Of a stretch of DNA of 64,000 bases, positions 11,396-22,255 are shown piece after piece. The stretch is taken from contig JAPQWV010001583.1 of the NCBI GenBank assembly GCA_027422505.1, forward strand, positions 17,178-81,177, given 5' to 3'. Each line of letters begins with the position of its first letter. Position 1 is the first letter of the stretch. Both the position numbers and the translations under genes were made by a program. The notes beneath the pieces were generated by a model. It did not search any database. It was not told the origin of the DNA and saw only the letters and a program-made list of their open reading frames with translations. Origin of the DNA: Craterostigma plantagineum (lineage: Eukaryota > Streptophyta > Magnoliopsida > Lamiales > Linderniaceae).

Positions 11396-12494
11396 TTAAT
11401 AAGCAAAACCTGCTCTAGCAAGCTCCCAATTGCTATCATCCCCAATTGCCCAGAAGAAATACCCGCCGAGCCCCTCACTCTTCGCATACCTCACCTTCTC
11501 AGAAATCGAATCCACGTCGTCGTACCCAATCCAATTCGTCCCGGCGTAAGAATACGCCGAAACCGTCGAATTATCGTAAACAACGGTCGCATTATTCCCA
11601 GTGTTAAACCCTAAAACGTCCGAATAAACCAAAACCCCACCGCCGGGCCCCGCCCCACTTGCAGGAGCTCCGATCCCATTCTGAGTCGGATCCTCCAGGA
11701 CCCAAGTCCGCCCATAGGCGGGCAGACCCATGACTATCTTCGCGGGTCGAACTCCGTTTGCCTTCCAAGAAGAAATTCCGTAGCTAGTGCTCAAATTGCT
11801 CGTCTTGTCGTAAAGCAAGGCGTGGGCCCCGGTCTTTGTTGGCTCCCACGACCCATGGTAGTCGAAGCACATCGGGCTCACGAAGTCCACGAATCGGTCC
11901 ATGGCCCGGCCCGGATACGTGCTCGGGTCGGGCTTGGCCAGCCCGGCGGCGTAGTACACCGCGGACGACAGCAGAAGCTTAGGGTTTATGGGGTCAGTGT
12001 TGATGGCCCTTCGCCACTCTCCGTATAAGAGGGCTAAGTTCGACATGTCGCTAGGGTTTGGGGGAACTCCCAGTCGAGGTCGAGCCCGTCGAAGCCGTAC
12101 GTTCGGGCCGCCGACACGGACGAGTTGATAAAGCGGGCCCGGTCAGTCGGGCTTCGGGCCATGGCGGAGAAGGTCTCCGGAGATGCGCCGGCGCCGCCTA
12201 CGGAGAGGATGGATTTCGCCGGAGGGGCGGCGGAGCGGAGCTTCGAGGTGAAGGTCCGCATCCACTGGTCGTCGTTCTGGTCGACGATTATTTCGAAGGT
12301 GTTGGGGTCGATTAGGACGAAGGCGTAGAATACGTGCGTGAAGTATTCGGTGGGGATTTTCGCCGGAGGGAGGCCGGCGGCCACCCATGACGGCCAGTAA
12401 GCGCCTTTTACGCCGGCGGCGGCGCCGCCGCGGGGCGGCAGTAGGGAGGAGGCGATGAAGAGGAGGGCGGCGAGCTTGTAAAGAGAGTGGTCAT
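11396..12494 (-). CDS. GH18 class V chitinase-like gene, two apparent frameshifts
   Basis: An intronless gene for a secreted glycosyl hydrolase family 18 protein of about 365 residues, the usual size. The middle carries the catalytic motif DGLDLDWEF, where the final Glu is the proton donor of the family. Upstream is the TIM-barrel start (GAYWPSW ... FTHVFYAF ... LSVGGAG). Downstream are SPMCFDYHG, MGLPAYGRTW and the chitinase-insertion and C-terminal region ending ARAGFAY. The hydrophobic leader (LAALLFIASSLL) is in frame with the barrel but not with the only nearby ATG (12492-12494); one base seems to be missing just after that ATG. A second base is missing in a G5 run (C5 on the coding strand) at about 12060-12064, directly after WEFP. 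It is therefore either a recent pseudogene or carries sequence errors. Family activity is chitin or lectin-type binding; the substrate cannot be told. Confidence 0.85.
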
Positions 12495-12553
12495 GGATAA
12501 TATTGAATTTTGGGATATGAGATGGTGCTTTATTTTTTAAAAAAAAAGGTATG

Positions 12554-12561
12554 TATTTATA
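12554..12561 (-). promoter_or_regulatory. TATA box of the chitinase-like gene
   Basis: TATAAATA on the minus strand, about 60 bp upstream of the presumed ATG. The short distance predicts a short leader. Confidence 0.6.
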
Positions 12562-13418
12562 GATGGAAAGGTTTATGATGACAACGTAAGAGTTTGGTTA
12601 TATTTGATTCCATATGAAGTTGGACATCAACGGCTATAGAAATCTAATTTGGACAGGTTCGTGTAAATGAGATCTCTCTATTGTGTGCAAGTGTGGAACA
12701 ATACGAGGCCATCGTGTTTGTGTAAGATAAGACATGGTTTGCTTCAAACTTTTGAACATTGATATGGAACTAGGAAATCGGTGGCGAAATGGTGAACCAT
12801 ATAAATATTATCGTAGCTTTATCTTATGGTTAATTTTTCTTATCTAATTTATCATGATTTATTATTTTTTTACCCTTAATATTTTAATTTATTATAAGTT
12901 TATTCTTAAATAATTTATTTTTAAATAACTTATTTACAAATATAAAATATTCAAAATATAATAAGTTTATATATTTGCACACACATTACATTGTGCTACA
13001 CATACTACAAGTTATTGTCAACGTTTTGTTATATATATCTACTCTTTTATCAAGCCTCCGGGCTTGTAAACTGTCAAATTTTAGTCTGTCACTTTAAATT
13101 AATTAAAAATAATAATACTAAAATTAAAAAAATACCCACAACACTATTTTTTATTGTATACTCCATTTTACCCATCTATTTTTAGTATACATTTATCTAT
13201 TGTGAAAGAAAATTACTATTGTTTGATTGTGTTCGCTTGTGTTCGCGTGTGTTACTTGTGTGTGCCTTGCGTGTGTGTGTAGGGGTGTTTGGTTTTGCCG
13301 TGTTTGCGTGTGGTCCGATAGGCTGTTACCGGTGTTGTGGCGTTAGGTTTCCTCTCGTCCTTGTCATGTACCCTCTTTCTCGTTTTTGTTGGAACATTTC
13401 GCCCAAAAAAAATTACTA
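12562..13418. other. Intergenic DNA; possible retroposon tail
   Basis: AT-rich spacer. At 13200-13416 there is a GT-rich stretch (repeated 'gtgttcgcgtgtgttacttgtgtg'-like text) ending in 'tttcgcccaaaaaaaa'. This resembles the 3' end and poly(A) tail of a LINE or SINE. No reverse-transcriptase fragment is next to it. I see no gene. Confidence 0.3.
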
Positions 13419-13616
13419 CTCCCTCCGTCCCAACAACTTTATCACATAAGTTGTTGGACACACAAATTAGGTGGCATTATTATAATAATATAGTACAATG
13501 AAAAGGTAAAAAATTGTATATTTTAACACGTCTTCTAAGAATATTTAATATTATTATATTGATTATTTGTGATAGTTTTTTGCTAAATAAGGAAAGGTGA
13601 TAAAATTATTGGGACG
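13419..13616. mobile_element. Stowaway-type MITE
   Basis: Begins TA|CTCCCTCCGTCCC, the standard plant Stowaway (Tc1/mariner) end, and finishes TTATTGGGACG|TA, where the right terminus has lost its last bases. The body is palindromic and shares 'acgtcttctaagaatatttaat' with the inverse-oriented copy at 38968-39207. Confidence 0.8.
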
Positions 13617-15465
13617 TACGAAATTGAAAAGTGTGTGTTATCGCCCAATGTACTTAACAGTATAAACGAGCCCATGTAAGCCCATCTTCGAAATGGGCTC
13701 TTGTTAGCTTTCACTCGGTTTGGTAGAAGAGAGACAAAGAATAGAAGGTAACACTCAATTTAAACTTTGGATTCAATAAAACCGTTTATTAATAGTCAAA
13801 ATCTCAAGGACTTTTGGGATATGTCACATAATCAAAATTTTCCCGACAACTAAACAACTAGATTTAGTCTGTCACACATTAATATGTCGTATTTATAGAT
13901 TATGTGGTTGGCGTAGTTGGTAAGATTGAGTGCGATGAAAATGTTCTAGAAAGATGTACTCATGAAGGCTATTATGCTTCATCCTTGATTAAGGTTTGTT
14001 TTGCTTGAGCCATTTGTTTTTATGATATTGTATAAACCTGTTGTAATTTTGGTTTTGTAATTTTGGTTTTGCTATCAAATAGAAAAAAGAAAACCTTGGA
14101 TTTGGTTGGTACCAGCATTAAAGTAGTTAGAACCATATTTAAATAATCGCCTAACATCACTTTTCAGAACATAGAAATCGTATGAATATTTTGTAAACAT
14201 ATTCTACAAGATTAATCAATAAAAATTGTGGAGACATCGGACTTTATAATTAAATTAGGACAAGTTTATTATTTATATTGTGTCAGGAAAACCATTCTTA
14301 TTGGCAGTTTTCAATGGTCAAGGAAGTTGTTTAAAGAAAAATTCATTGGATTGTGTCATAAGACGACAAGTTTAGGGAAAGTGGGTGGATACCCAAAGTT
14401 ATTTCATTTTACTAGTTTTTTTACCCGTGCAAATGCACGGTATTAAATGTATATAATTATTACTTAATAATAGAAATATTAAATTATATATTTAGAGTGG
14501 ATAATTATTGTACGACATGGGATAATGGGTAGTTTTATAGTTTATATTTTATTATTATAATTAAGTATATTTGACACGTGTCGCAATGAAAGTACTGCTA
14601 CATTTCTATTCTTATATAAGATTAGTATTGGTTTCTTAATGTTTGATATTAATTAATCCAAGTGTGTGAGGTGAGGCCAATCCATAGTGTACGTCATATG
14701 TAGTTTAAGGCATTTATATGATTTTCTTTCAATAGTTGGAATTACAAGTAAATAAATAATTGATTAAATAGGTTAATTATTCATTTCTGATATTAAAAAA
14801 GCTTGGTTGACTGCAATTGGTAAACCATATAATTATATAGGAAAACTCCATACATATAGAACATGTCTTGCCTTTTCTATATTGTTTTCCGTCTCAATTA
14901 CATATTCATTCATGGTATAGTATATTCAATCATGCTCTAGTTTAATTTTCCAGATTTTATTCTTCAATCAAATAGTATCTGATGAGAAATATAATCTCAT
15001 GTAATAAGCCAAAAGCATACAAATACATACAAATGGGTACGCATATGTATGTATACATATAATATTATAATGTTAGAATATAATATTCGTGTGGACATTT
15101 GATGACGCGTTGATGTTGATGTTATGATGTAAACACTTTGGACATGACAGCCTGAAAGGACAGATAGATCTTGAAGGGCAGATTTTGGATTTTAGATTAT
15201 ATAATAAATTCAATAAGAAATTAATAATGCCATTCAAACTAGAAAACATTTCCCAGTCCTCTTGACAATCGAAAAAAAAGATCATTTATGTAATTTTCTT
15301 TATTCTGTACGTCTCTGATTAAGTGAATAAAGTGGGGTGTGAGCCTAATCTTATTTACGAAATTACATTTTCATATGGTTTCTGTAAGATCGAAATCAAC
15401 ATAATCTCAAGCGTGTCGTATTTATCCATACAAAAATTTAATTAAAAAATTAAATAATGAGATGA
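13617..15465. other. Intergenic DNA without a recognisable gene
   Basis: AT-rich spacer. The only structured spot is ACCCGTGCAAATGCACGG (14423-14440), a near-palindrome seen at the ends of unclassified plant repeats. It opens a diverged AT-rich block that runs to about 14630. No open frame here looks coding. Confidence 0.4.
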
Positions 15466-15474
15466 ATATTAGTA

Positions 15475-16735
15475 GGGTTAATTCCTTATAAGTCCCTGTC
15501 AAAGTTTAAAATTTCTCTTAAATACCACTCGAGTTATTTCTTCCTTATAAATACCTATTTGAAAATTTCTTCCTGTTCAGTACCTAAAAAGGTCTTTTCA
15601 GCGTTAAAAAGACGAAAATACCCCTGTCTCACATATTCCATTGAAGTTGAATAAATAATTTCACATGAATTTACTAACAAAACTTGTTATTATACCAATA
15701 AAATTGAAATTATAGCAGAAATTTGTAGAAATTATACCAAATGTTCCAACATTATACTACGCTATTATAATTCGAATTTATACAATGAAATTGGACATTG
15801 TACCAACTGATTATGCTATTATACTAGAAATTATGGAAATTGTACCATCTGTTTTAGTAATTAAACCAATAAATAAAGGTATTATAATTTATACCAAAAA
15901 AATTAGGCATTATACCAACTGATGTTGCTATTATACCAGAAATTGAGGAGATTATACCATCTATTTTCGTTATTATACCATAAAATATTGTTATTTTAAT
16001 TTTATACAGTGAAATTGAATAATATACCAACTAATATTTTCAATTATACCAGAAATTATGGAAATTATACCATACATCTTCGTTATTATACCATCTATCT
16101 CAGTTACTATACCAATAAATAAAGTTATTTTAATTTTATACAGTAAAATTAGAGATTATACCAACTAATTTTGCTATTATACCATAAATTGAGGAAATTA
16201 TACTATCTATTTCCGTTATTATACCAGTAAATATTGTTATTTTAATTTTTATACAGCGAAATTGAATAATATACCAACTAATTTTGCAATTATACCAGAA
16301 ATTGTGAAAATTATACCATATATTTTTGTTTTTATACCATCTATCTTCGTTATTATACCAATAGATATAGTTATATTTATTTTATACAGCAAATTGGAGA
16401 TTATACCAACTAATTTTGCTATTATACCAGAAACTGAGTAAATTATACCATCTGTTTATTAGGTTCAATTCTGTTGGTATAATAACGATAACAGTTGGTA
16501 TAATTTCCAATTTAACATTATTTTGTTGGTATAATTAGAATAACAGTTGGTATAATAATCAAAACAGTTGGTATGATGTACAATTTAAATCAGGAAAGGG
16601 TATTTCCGTCCGTTCACTGTTTAGGGGTATTAAGCACACAACTTTTTGCAGATAGGTACTTCACACGAATAATTTTTCGTAGGGGTACTGAACAGGAAGT
16701 TTTAATTAATGACGGGCCTGATAAGGAATTTACCC
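15475..16735. mobile_element. Non-autonomous Mutator-like element with phased TTATACCA array
   Basis: The ends are GGGTTAATTCCTTATAAG and, on the opposite strand, GGGTAAATTCCTTATCAG. A perfect 9-bp target duplication ATATTAGTA flanks the element (15466-15474 and 16736-16744). Each terminal arm is about 150 bp. Between about 15690 and 16455 the octamer ATTATACC(A) recurs with a dominant spacing of 21 nt. Near 16470-16575 it appears inverted (TTGGTATAAT), with spacings of 21, 31, 21 and 21 nt. Units are organised into a higher-order repeat of about 113 bp. No transposase is present. Confidence 0.85.
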
Positions 16736-16744
16736 ATATTAGTA

Positions 16745-19560
16745 TCCCTGCAACATAGATCGTAGTGCCCGAAAATTATGGGAGTTAGTAAGCAGTGTGT
16801 CGTACTATATTTTAAGGTCGTGAGAAACTGAAAATTTGCAGGTAACTCTTTTACTATTGCAGTGTAAAGATTCAAGCAAAAGAGAAAAAGGACACCTACT
16901 CGTTCTCAATTGCCAATCAGAAGATGACGATGTAATGAGCTCATTAAATTATATTTTCGTGATAGTCATAATACTAGTCAATCTTTTTCTTTTATATAAC
17001 AATATTATTCATTCTTGTATGGTTGAAACACTAATAAATTCGGTGTCTAACACCAAAGTTACATATCTATGAGTGATATTAAATATGAAATTATCTGTGT
17101 AACGTTTAGGTGTTGTTATTGTAGTAAAGTTGGACACATACCTTTCTAAAATGAATTTTGCCACATTTCTATTTTTGTTTTCGTATCTAATTTGTGTCTA
17201 AAATAAAAATATTAATTATGTTTTGAAATAAAAGTAAAATGTTGTGTCAGAATCCGTTTATAATACTCTAATTTAGACATTAAACTAATTTCATATCTAT
17301 TTTCCGTGTATGATATTATTTCATTATAGTGAAATATATATTAAATGTGTACTGAAAATTATTGGAAGTATAGATAGTATCAAAATTTCCAACAGATTTT
17401 TATATATGAACGGCTTAACAATAAATAATACGGAATACTCTTGTCTAGTTTTTCAAGAATAATTTTATATAATATTGAAAGTGTAACCGTGTAAGAAGGA
17501 AATATATGAGGGCCCACACGTGGAGGTCATATCGGATGGTCAAAATTGAATGTTTGACCGGAAATTTATATCTTCCAAATGACGAGACTGATATGATGCT
17601 GGGTGGTGGATAACAGCTACGCATGAACTTAATGGAAAAACACTTAATTTCATTACTTACAAATATAAGTTGCCTGCGATTCAATTCAAGTACGTGATTT
17701 CTTCCATTTTGACCTGAAAAATCTCACGTGACGGTGACGTTTTTACTCTTTTCCCGAAATCCATCATCATTATGCTTATGTGTGGACAATGGATGTGTAC
17801 TTATAAATTAAATCAAACACACACACATATATATATTATATATAATTTATATATAATGCAAATCTTCAACAACATAAAATAAGACAGCCAACGAGTTGCA
17901 GCTATAGCTATATTGTCGCGAAACGTACGGAATTAGCAAGAAACTAAAAATAACTGTTGAGTGTAATGTAAATACAGTGGGATTACTTTATTTTGCAGTC
18001 TGATATATATATATATATATATATATATGATTCTTTGATAATTAATTAGCTTAGGTTTGCAGTTCTGAGGTTAAATTCAAGAAAATATGACGTATGAGAG
18101 GAAGTCAATCTTCTTAGACTAATTTCTCTGTGGCTACAAAACATTGACTTACATGCCTTAGTATTTATAGTACACATCACAATTGAAAATAATTCAGTTT
18201 AACTTATCCGATTTAACCAAAATTTTCACAAAAGATTGACAAAACCCTAATACAATAGATAAGTATTCGACATCCTCAAATGAAAATCACTTGTTTGAAT
18301 GCACTTAAACTCCTTAATTATTGTCGTATGTGTGGAATTGGGAAATACGTCAGAGAAATTAGTCATTTGGGAAATTGATCTTCCATAACCGATGATTAGA
18401 TTCAAATTTGAAGAAAATTAAACAGAATGTGAGGATTACTGTTATAATTGTTGATAACAACTTCCATATTGGGGTAGAAATTAGATTTATAAAACCCTAG
18501 AATTGTTTAAGTAGTAGTAACGTTGTTTGACTAGTTCCCTTCATCTTCTCTTTTCGAAATTTTACCTCTCTTGAAAGCTAATGCTCGAAGGAAATTGTCT
18601 ATCTCACATACTAAATTACTAAGTCAAATATATATGTTAATTGTTAATCATGCGTGTAACTTCATTATTCATTAAATAAAACAAAAGATTCTTGTAATTC
18701 GTGTCATAATAAGATATGGATTAAGATCATGCCTAGAGAATAAGTTCAATTAATATCTTAGTTAACAGCGTAATATACAAAAAAGCCACTTTACAGACAA
18801 AAAGAAATAAGGTTCTTCTTTTTATATTAACCACATCGTGCGTACCAATTATTCTTTTTTCACATTATAATATATGTGATTATAATATTTAACCATTCCT
18901 TGTGATTATAGCGCTAAAGTTATATAAATAGCAGCACTTTATTCGACCACTTGAGTTACTAGCATTAATTATCTTGATTTATCTGTTAACAATCCACTAA
19001 GACATTATTTAAGGGTTATATGGGGATAGATAAGAAATGTAATTAAATAATATCAATTTAATTACTAGTGGTACTTCTTTATAAAGTGGACTTGTTTCTT
19101 CGATTTAATTGGATTTCTTACTTCTTTTCCTCATGATTACGTAGTTTAATCACTTATGTGATCTGTATTGTAAAAGATCATTCTCCAACAGTAGAGTTTA
19201 GGTAGCACAACTTTCCTAGGTTGCTTTAGTGCTTTGTTAATTCACAATCATATAAGATATAACTACTTATACCTAGTACTATTTGGCGGAGTTGAATTAC
19301 ACATACATAATTGAATTACACATACATAATTGAATTCAACTAAAATAAAATCGACTCATTGACCTCAATACGTATTTACGGAGATTTCGCCCTCCATTTG
19401 GACCACTGTTTTCATTACATCTCTTTCTTCCAAGACATATGAACAGTAAACAAATATATCCTTAACGCACGTAGACACAAACACCTTCACCTTCGCACTT
19501 AAAATATGTCTCGTATATATAATATTCAACTTTCCCATTGTCAGCATTTTCATATTTGTA
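16745..19560. other. Intergenic DNA upstream of the AHL gene
   Basis: No gene seen. It contains TA microsatellites near 17827-17855 and 18002-18030 and short AT-rich blocks. The part closest to the AHL gene (19560-19763) is a pyrimidine-rich leader (CTCTCTCTCTATCTCTCTCT), typical of a plant 5' UTR. Confidence 0.4.
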
Positions 19561-19763
19561 TCCTCTCTCTCTATCTCTCTCTCTACAGTACTTTCCTTCG
19601 TTCTAGGGTTTGATTTTTTGTCCTTTAATCAACTTTATTATTCGCAAAAAAGAAACTCGTTGCAATTTTTATATACTCAATCGTTCTCCCTCAAACCCAT
19701 AAATTTTTTATTCTCACTTCTTTATCTATTTTCTTCTGCACTAATCGATCCACCCTCGCATAA

Positions 19764-20476
19764 ATGGCTAACTTGGACATAGGCTCATCTTCTCACTTCA
19801 TCTCCCCCTTCAAAACCCTAATAACAACCGCCCAGATCTCCGATCACAGCACGACGAAGACGACGGCGTCCACCGCCACGACGACAGCTCCGGCGGCCAA
19901 TCGGGTCTCTTGGGCCGCCGGCCACGTGGGCGGCCGCCGGGCTCCAAGAACAAGCCCAAACCGCCAGTAATTATTACCAGAGAATCAGCAAACACTATCA
20001 GGGCCCACATACTAGAGATCGCCGGCGGCCACGACGTCTTCGAAGCCGTAGCTAACTACGCGAGGAAGAGGCAGAGAGGGATCTGCCTTCTCAGCGGCAC
20101 CGGCGCGGTGGGCAACGTCACCCTCCGCCAGCCTCAGGCGGCCGGCGCGTCTGTGGTGACCCTTCAAGGAAGGTTCGAGATCTTGTCTCTCTCTGGGTCG
20201 TTTCTTCCGCCGCCGGCGCCGGTGGGTACCACCAGCCTCACGGTGTACCTCGCCGGAGGTCAGGGGCAGGTGGTCGGAGGGAGCGTGGTGGGCCCCTTGC
20301 TGGCGTCTGGGCCGGTGATTATCATAGCTGCTTCTTTCACGAACGTGGCGCACGAAAGGCTGCCGCTAGAGGAGGTGGAGGAGGCCGGAGAAGGGATAGG
20401 CGGCGGAGGCTCCGGCGGTGGTGTTGGTGGCGGCGTTCAGTTTATGGATCCCTCGCTAAGGTTGCCCTTCTTTTAG
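19764..20476 (+). CDS. AT-hook nuclear-localised (AHL) protein, one apparent frameshift
   Basis: Single-exon gene for a clade-A AHL protein: a nuclear DNA-binding factor with one AT-hook and a PPC/DUF296 domain that forms trimers and binds AT-rich DNA. The N-terminus ([10 protein letters not shown]...) is in one frame. The AT-hook ([17 protein letters not shown]) and the complete PPC domain ([17 protein letters not shown] ... [18 protein letters not shown] ... [16 protein letters not shown]) are in another, ending in a Gly-rich tail and LPFF. A single missing base somewhere between about 19835 and 19905 reconciles them. The shifted frame reads sensibly back to about 19850, so the loss probably lies near GATCACAGCAC. 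The domain itself is undamaged, including the GRFEIL motif needed for interaction in the family. Confidence 0.87.
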
Positions 20477-21325
20477 TATTCACTGGGTTGTTAACAAGAA
20501 TATTCAGGTATGTTATGTTTGCTCATATATGAGGACGGTGATGGAAGATGGTGGCGCGTGGAGTACACTGCTGGTCGGACTATTTAGGGCAACGAGGAAT
20601 GATGTAATGAAATTGGTTTGTTTCCTTCTTTATTGTCCATCTCTTTTTCTCCTAGGTAGCTCGAATTATGAGTACGTTTCAGTCTTCTTTATCTTTGTGT
20701 GCCCAACTAGACATTCATGGCTACTCTGAGATCTTTAACAATCTCATCTCTCTCTCCCTCTCTCTCTCTCTCCCTCTGTCTCTCTCTATATATAATATGA
20801 ATTTGTTGTTTCGGAAATTTCTCTTTCTTCTTGCTGGTAATGATGGAAAAAAAAATGTGGAAATTTCCGTTTTCATCATAAGGTGGATTATGAACGAAGT
20901 CTCGTTAAGAATAAAACTTAAACGAGTCTTTACTAAGATCTACTTATGTCTTTTCCCCTTCATAGGAAAACGAGGGTTTTTATTTATTTGTTTCTATTCT
21001 AACCATGTCAGTGAGAGATAATAAATAAAAAGAGAGAGACCATTATCCCCCCTATTAAACAAACAACACTATTAGTTTGTAACCTATATATTATAACGTG
21101 TATCATTGTGTGAAAACTCGAGAATCCTATCGCTCTTTTCAAGCAAGAGCTTTTATTTAATCAAATTTATTGATGCTTACGTTTATAATATGTTGCTCGA
21201 ATGGTGAGAGTTAAGTGCCATTTAGCATGTGAAAGACAACGTTACAGAGCAACTTCTTTAATTTTTTTCCCGGAATTTCTGAATAAAGCTTCGTAAGGAA
21301 ATTCTCTTGTCATGTTACGAGAAAG
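20477..21325. other. AHL 3' flank and intergenic DNA
   Basis: Contains the probable 3' UTR of the AHL gene and a CT-rich microsatellite near 20745-20787. No gene is visible. Confidence 0.4.
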
Positions 21326-21360
21326 TACAGAAAATACCGGCCCATTAATGTCACTTATAA

Positions 21361-21690
21361 ATCATTTCCAAGCTGCTATCTGAGAGACTCAAATCGTATG
21401 TGGCCAATATTATCCACCCTAGTCAAGCTGCCTTTATTCAGGGAAGGCATATCTTGGACAATGTCACCGTTGCCCATGAGTGCCTTCACCATGTCAATTC
21501 TAAGAGGAGAGGAACAAAAGGGCTCATGGCTATCAAACTTGATTTAGCTAAGGCTTATGATAGGGTTGAGTGGACTTTCGTCACCCAAGTCATGCTTAAA
21601 ATGGGCTTTGATCCCAAATTTACCGAGTTGATTAGGGTATGCATTAGTACATCGTCCTTCTCCTTTAACATTAATGGCACTACTAGTGGC
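21361..21690 (+). pseudogene. LINE reverse transcriptase, N-terminal fragment
   Basis: Encodes the RT fingers region of an L1-type element, including AFIQGRHILDNV and KLDLAKAYDRVEW (first catalytic Asp region). The frame breaks just upstream (about 21350) and is interrupted at 21691 by the Copia LTR. The continuation lies at 26395. Confidence 0.8.
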
Positions 21691-21879
21691 TGTTGTTTAT
21701 ATATTCGGTGAAAGATCGAGAACGGGTACTGGGATATTTAGCTTGGCAAGTATTTTGGTCCTGGAGTGCGTCATATGTTTTTAAACGAGAGGAACAAAAC
21801 CTTTTTTTTCTACTGACCATACATGCATACTACAACAACGAGGCTTTTTTTCCTTACTATCACCAAAACATGCACATGC

Positions 21880-21910
<31 letters not shown>

Positions 21911-22107
21911 AAGTAGATGAGATAAGGACTAGCAGACTTTTTTGAGATTCTCTTGATATGCGATCTTGACTGTTGAAATAAGGAATGCAATTCATTTTCT
22001 TCTTTTGAGTGCTGCGTAAATCTTAGTTTTTGGCTCATTCTTCATTTTATTTTTATTATTATTTTCCATATCTTATCTATTAGATATGGTATTGGACTTA
22101 TGCAACA
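21691..22107 (-). repeat. 3' LTR of the LINE-nested Copia element
   Basis: A 417-bp copy containing an internal (TA)n run near 21880-21904 that is shortened in the partner LTR. Confidence 0.9.
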
Positions 22108-22255
22108 AATTCCCCCCTTAAGTTCAATACCTTTCGATCTTTCATTCCGAGCATATGCTTCAAATTCTCAAACGTAGTTATTGGTAACAGCTTCGTGAAA
22201 ATATCCGCGAATTGATCCAAACTCGCGACGTGTATAATCTTCACTGCTCCATTTT

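Noticed and set aside
14423..14440. ACCCGTGCAAATGCACGG palindrome as a regulatory operator
   Set aside because: The same type of sequence is common at ends of unclassified plant repeats, and no gene is close by.
15690..16575. Regular short repeats that look like a CRISPR array
   Set aside because: Plant DNA with only an 8-nt anchor conserved, no 25-35-nt repeat and no cas genes; the array lies inside a transposon with target duplications.
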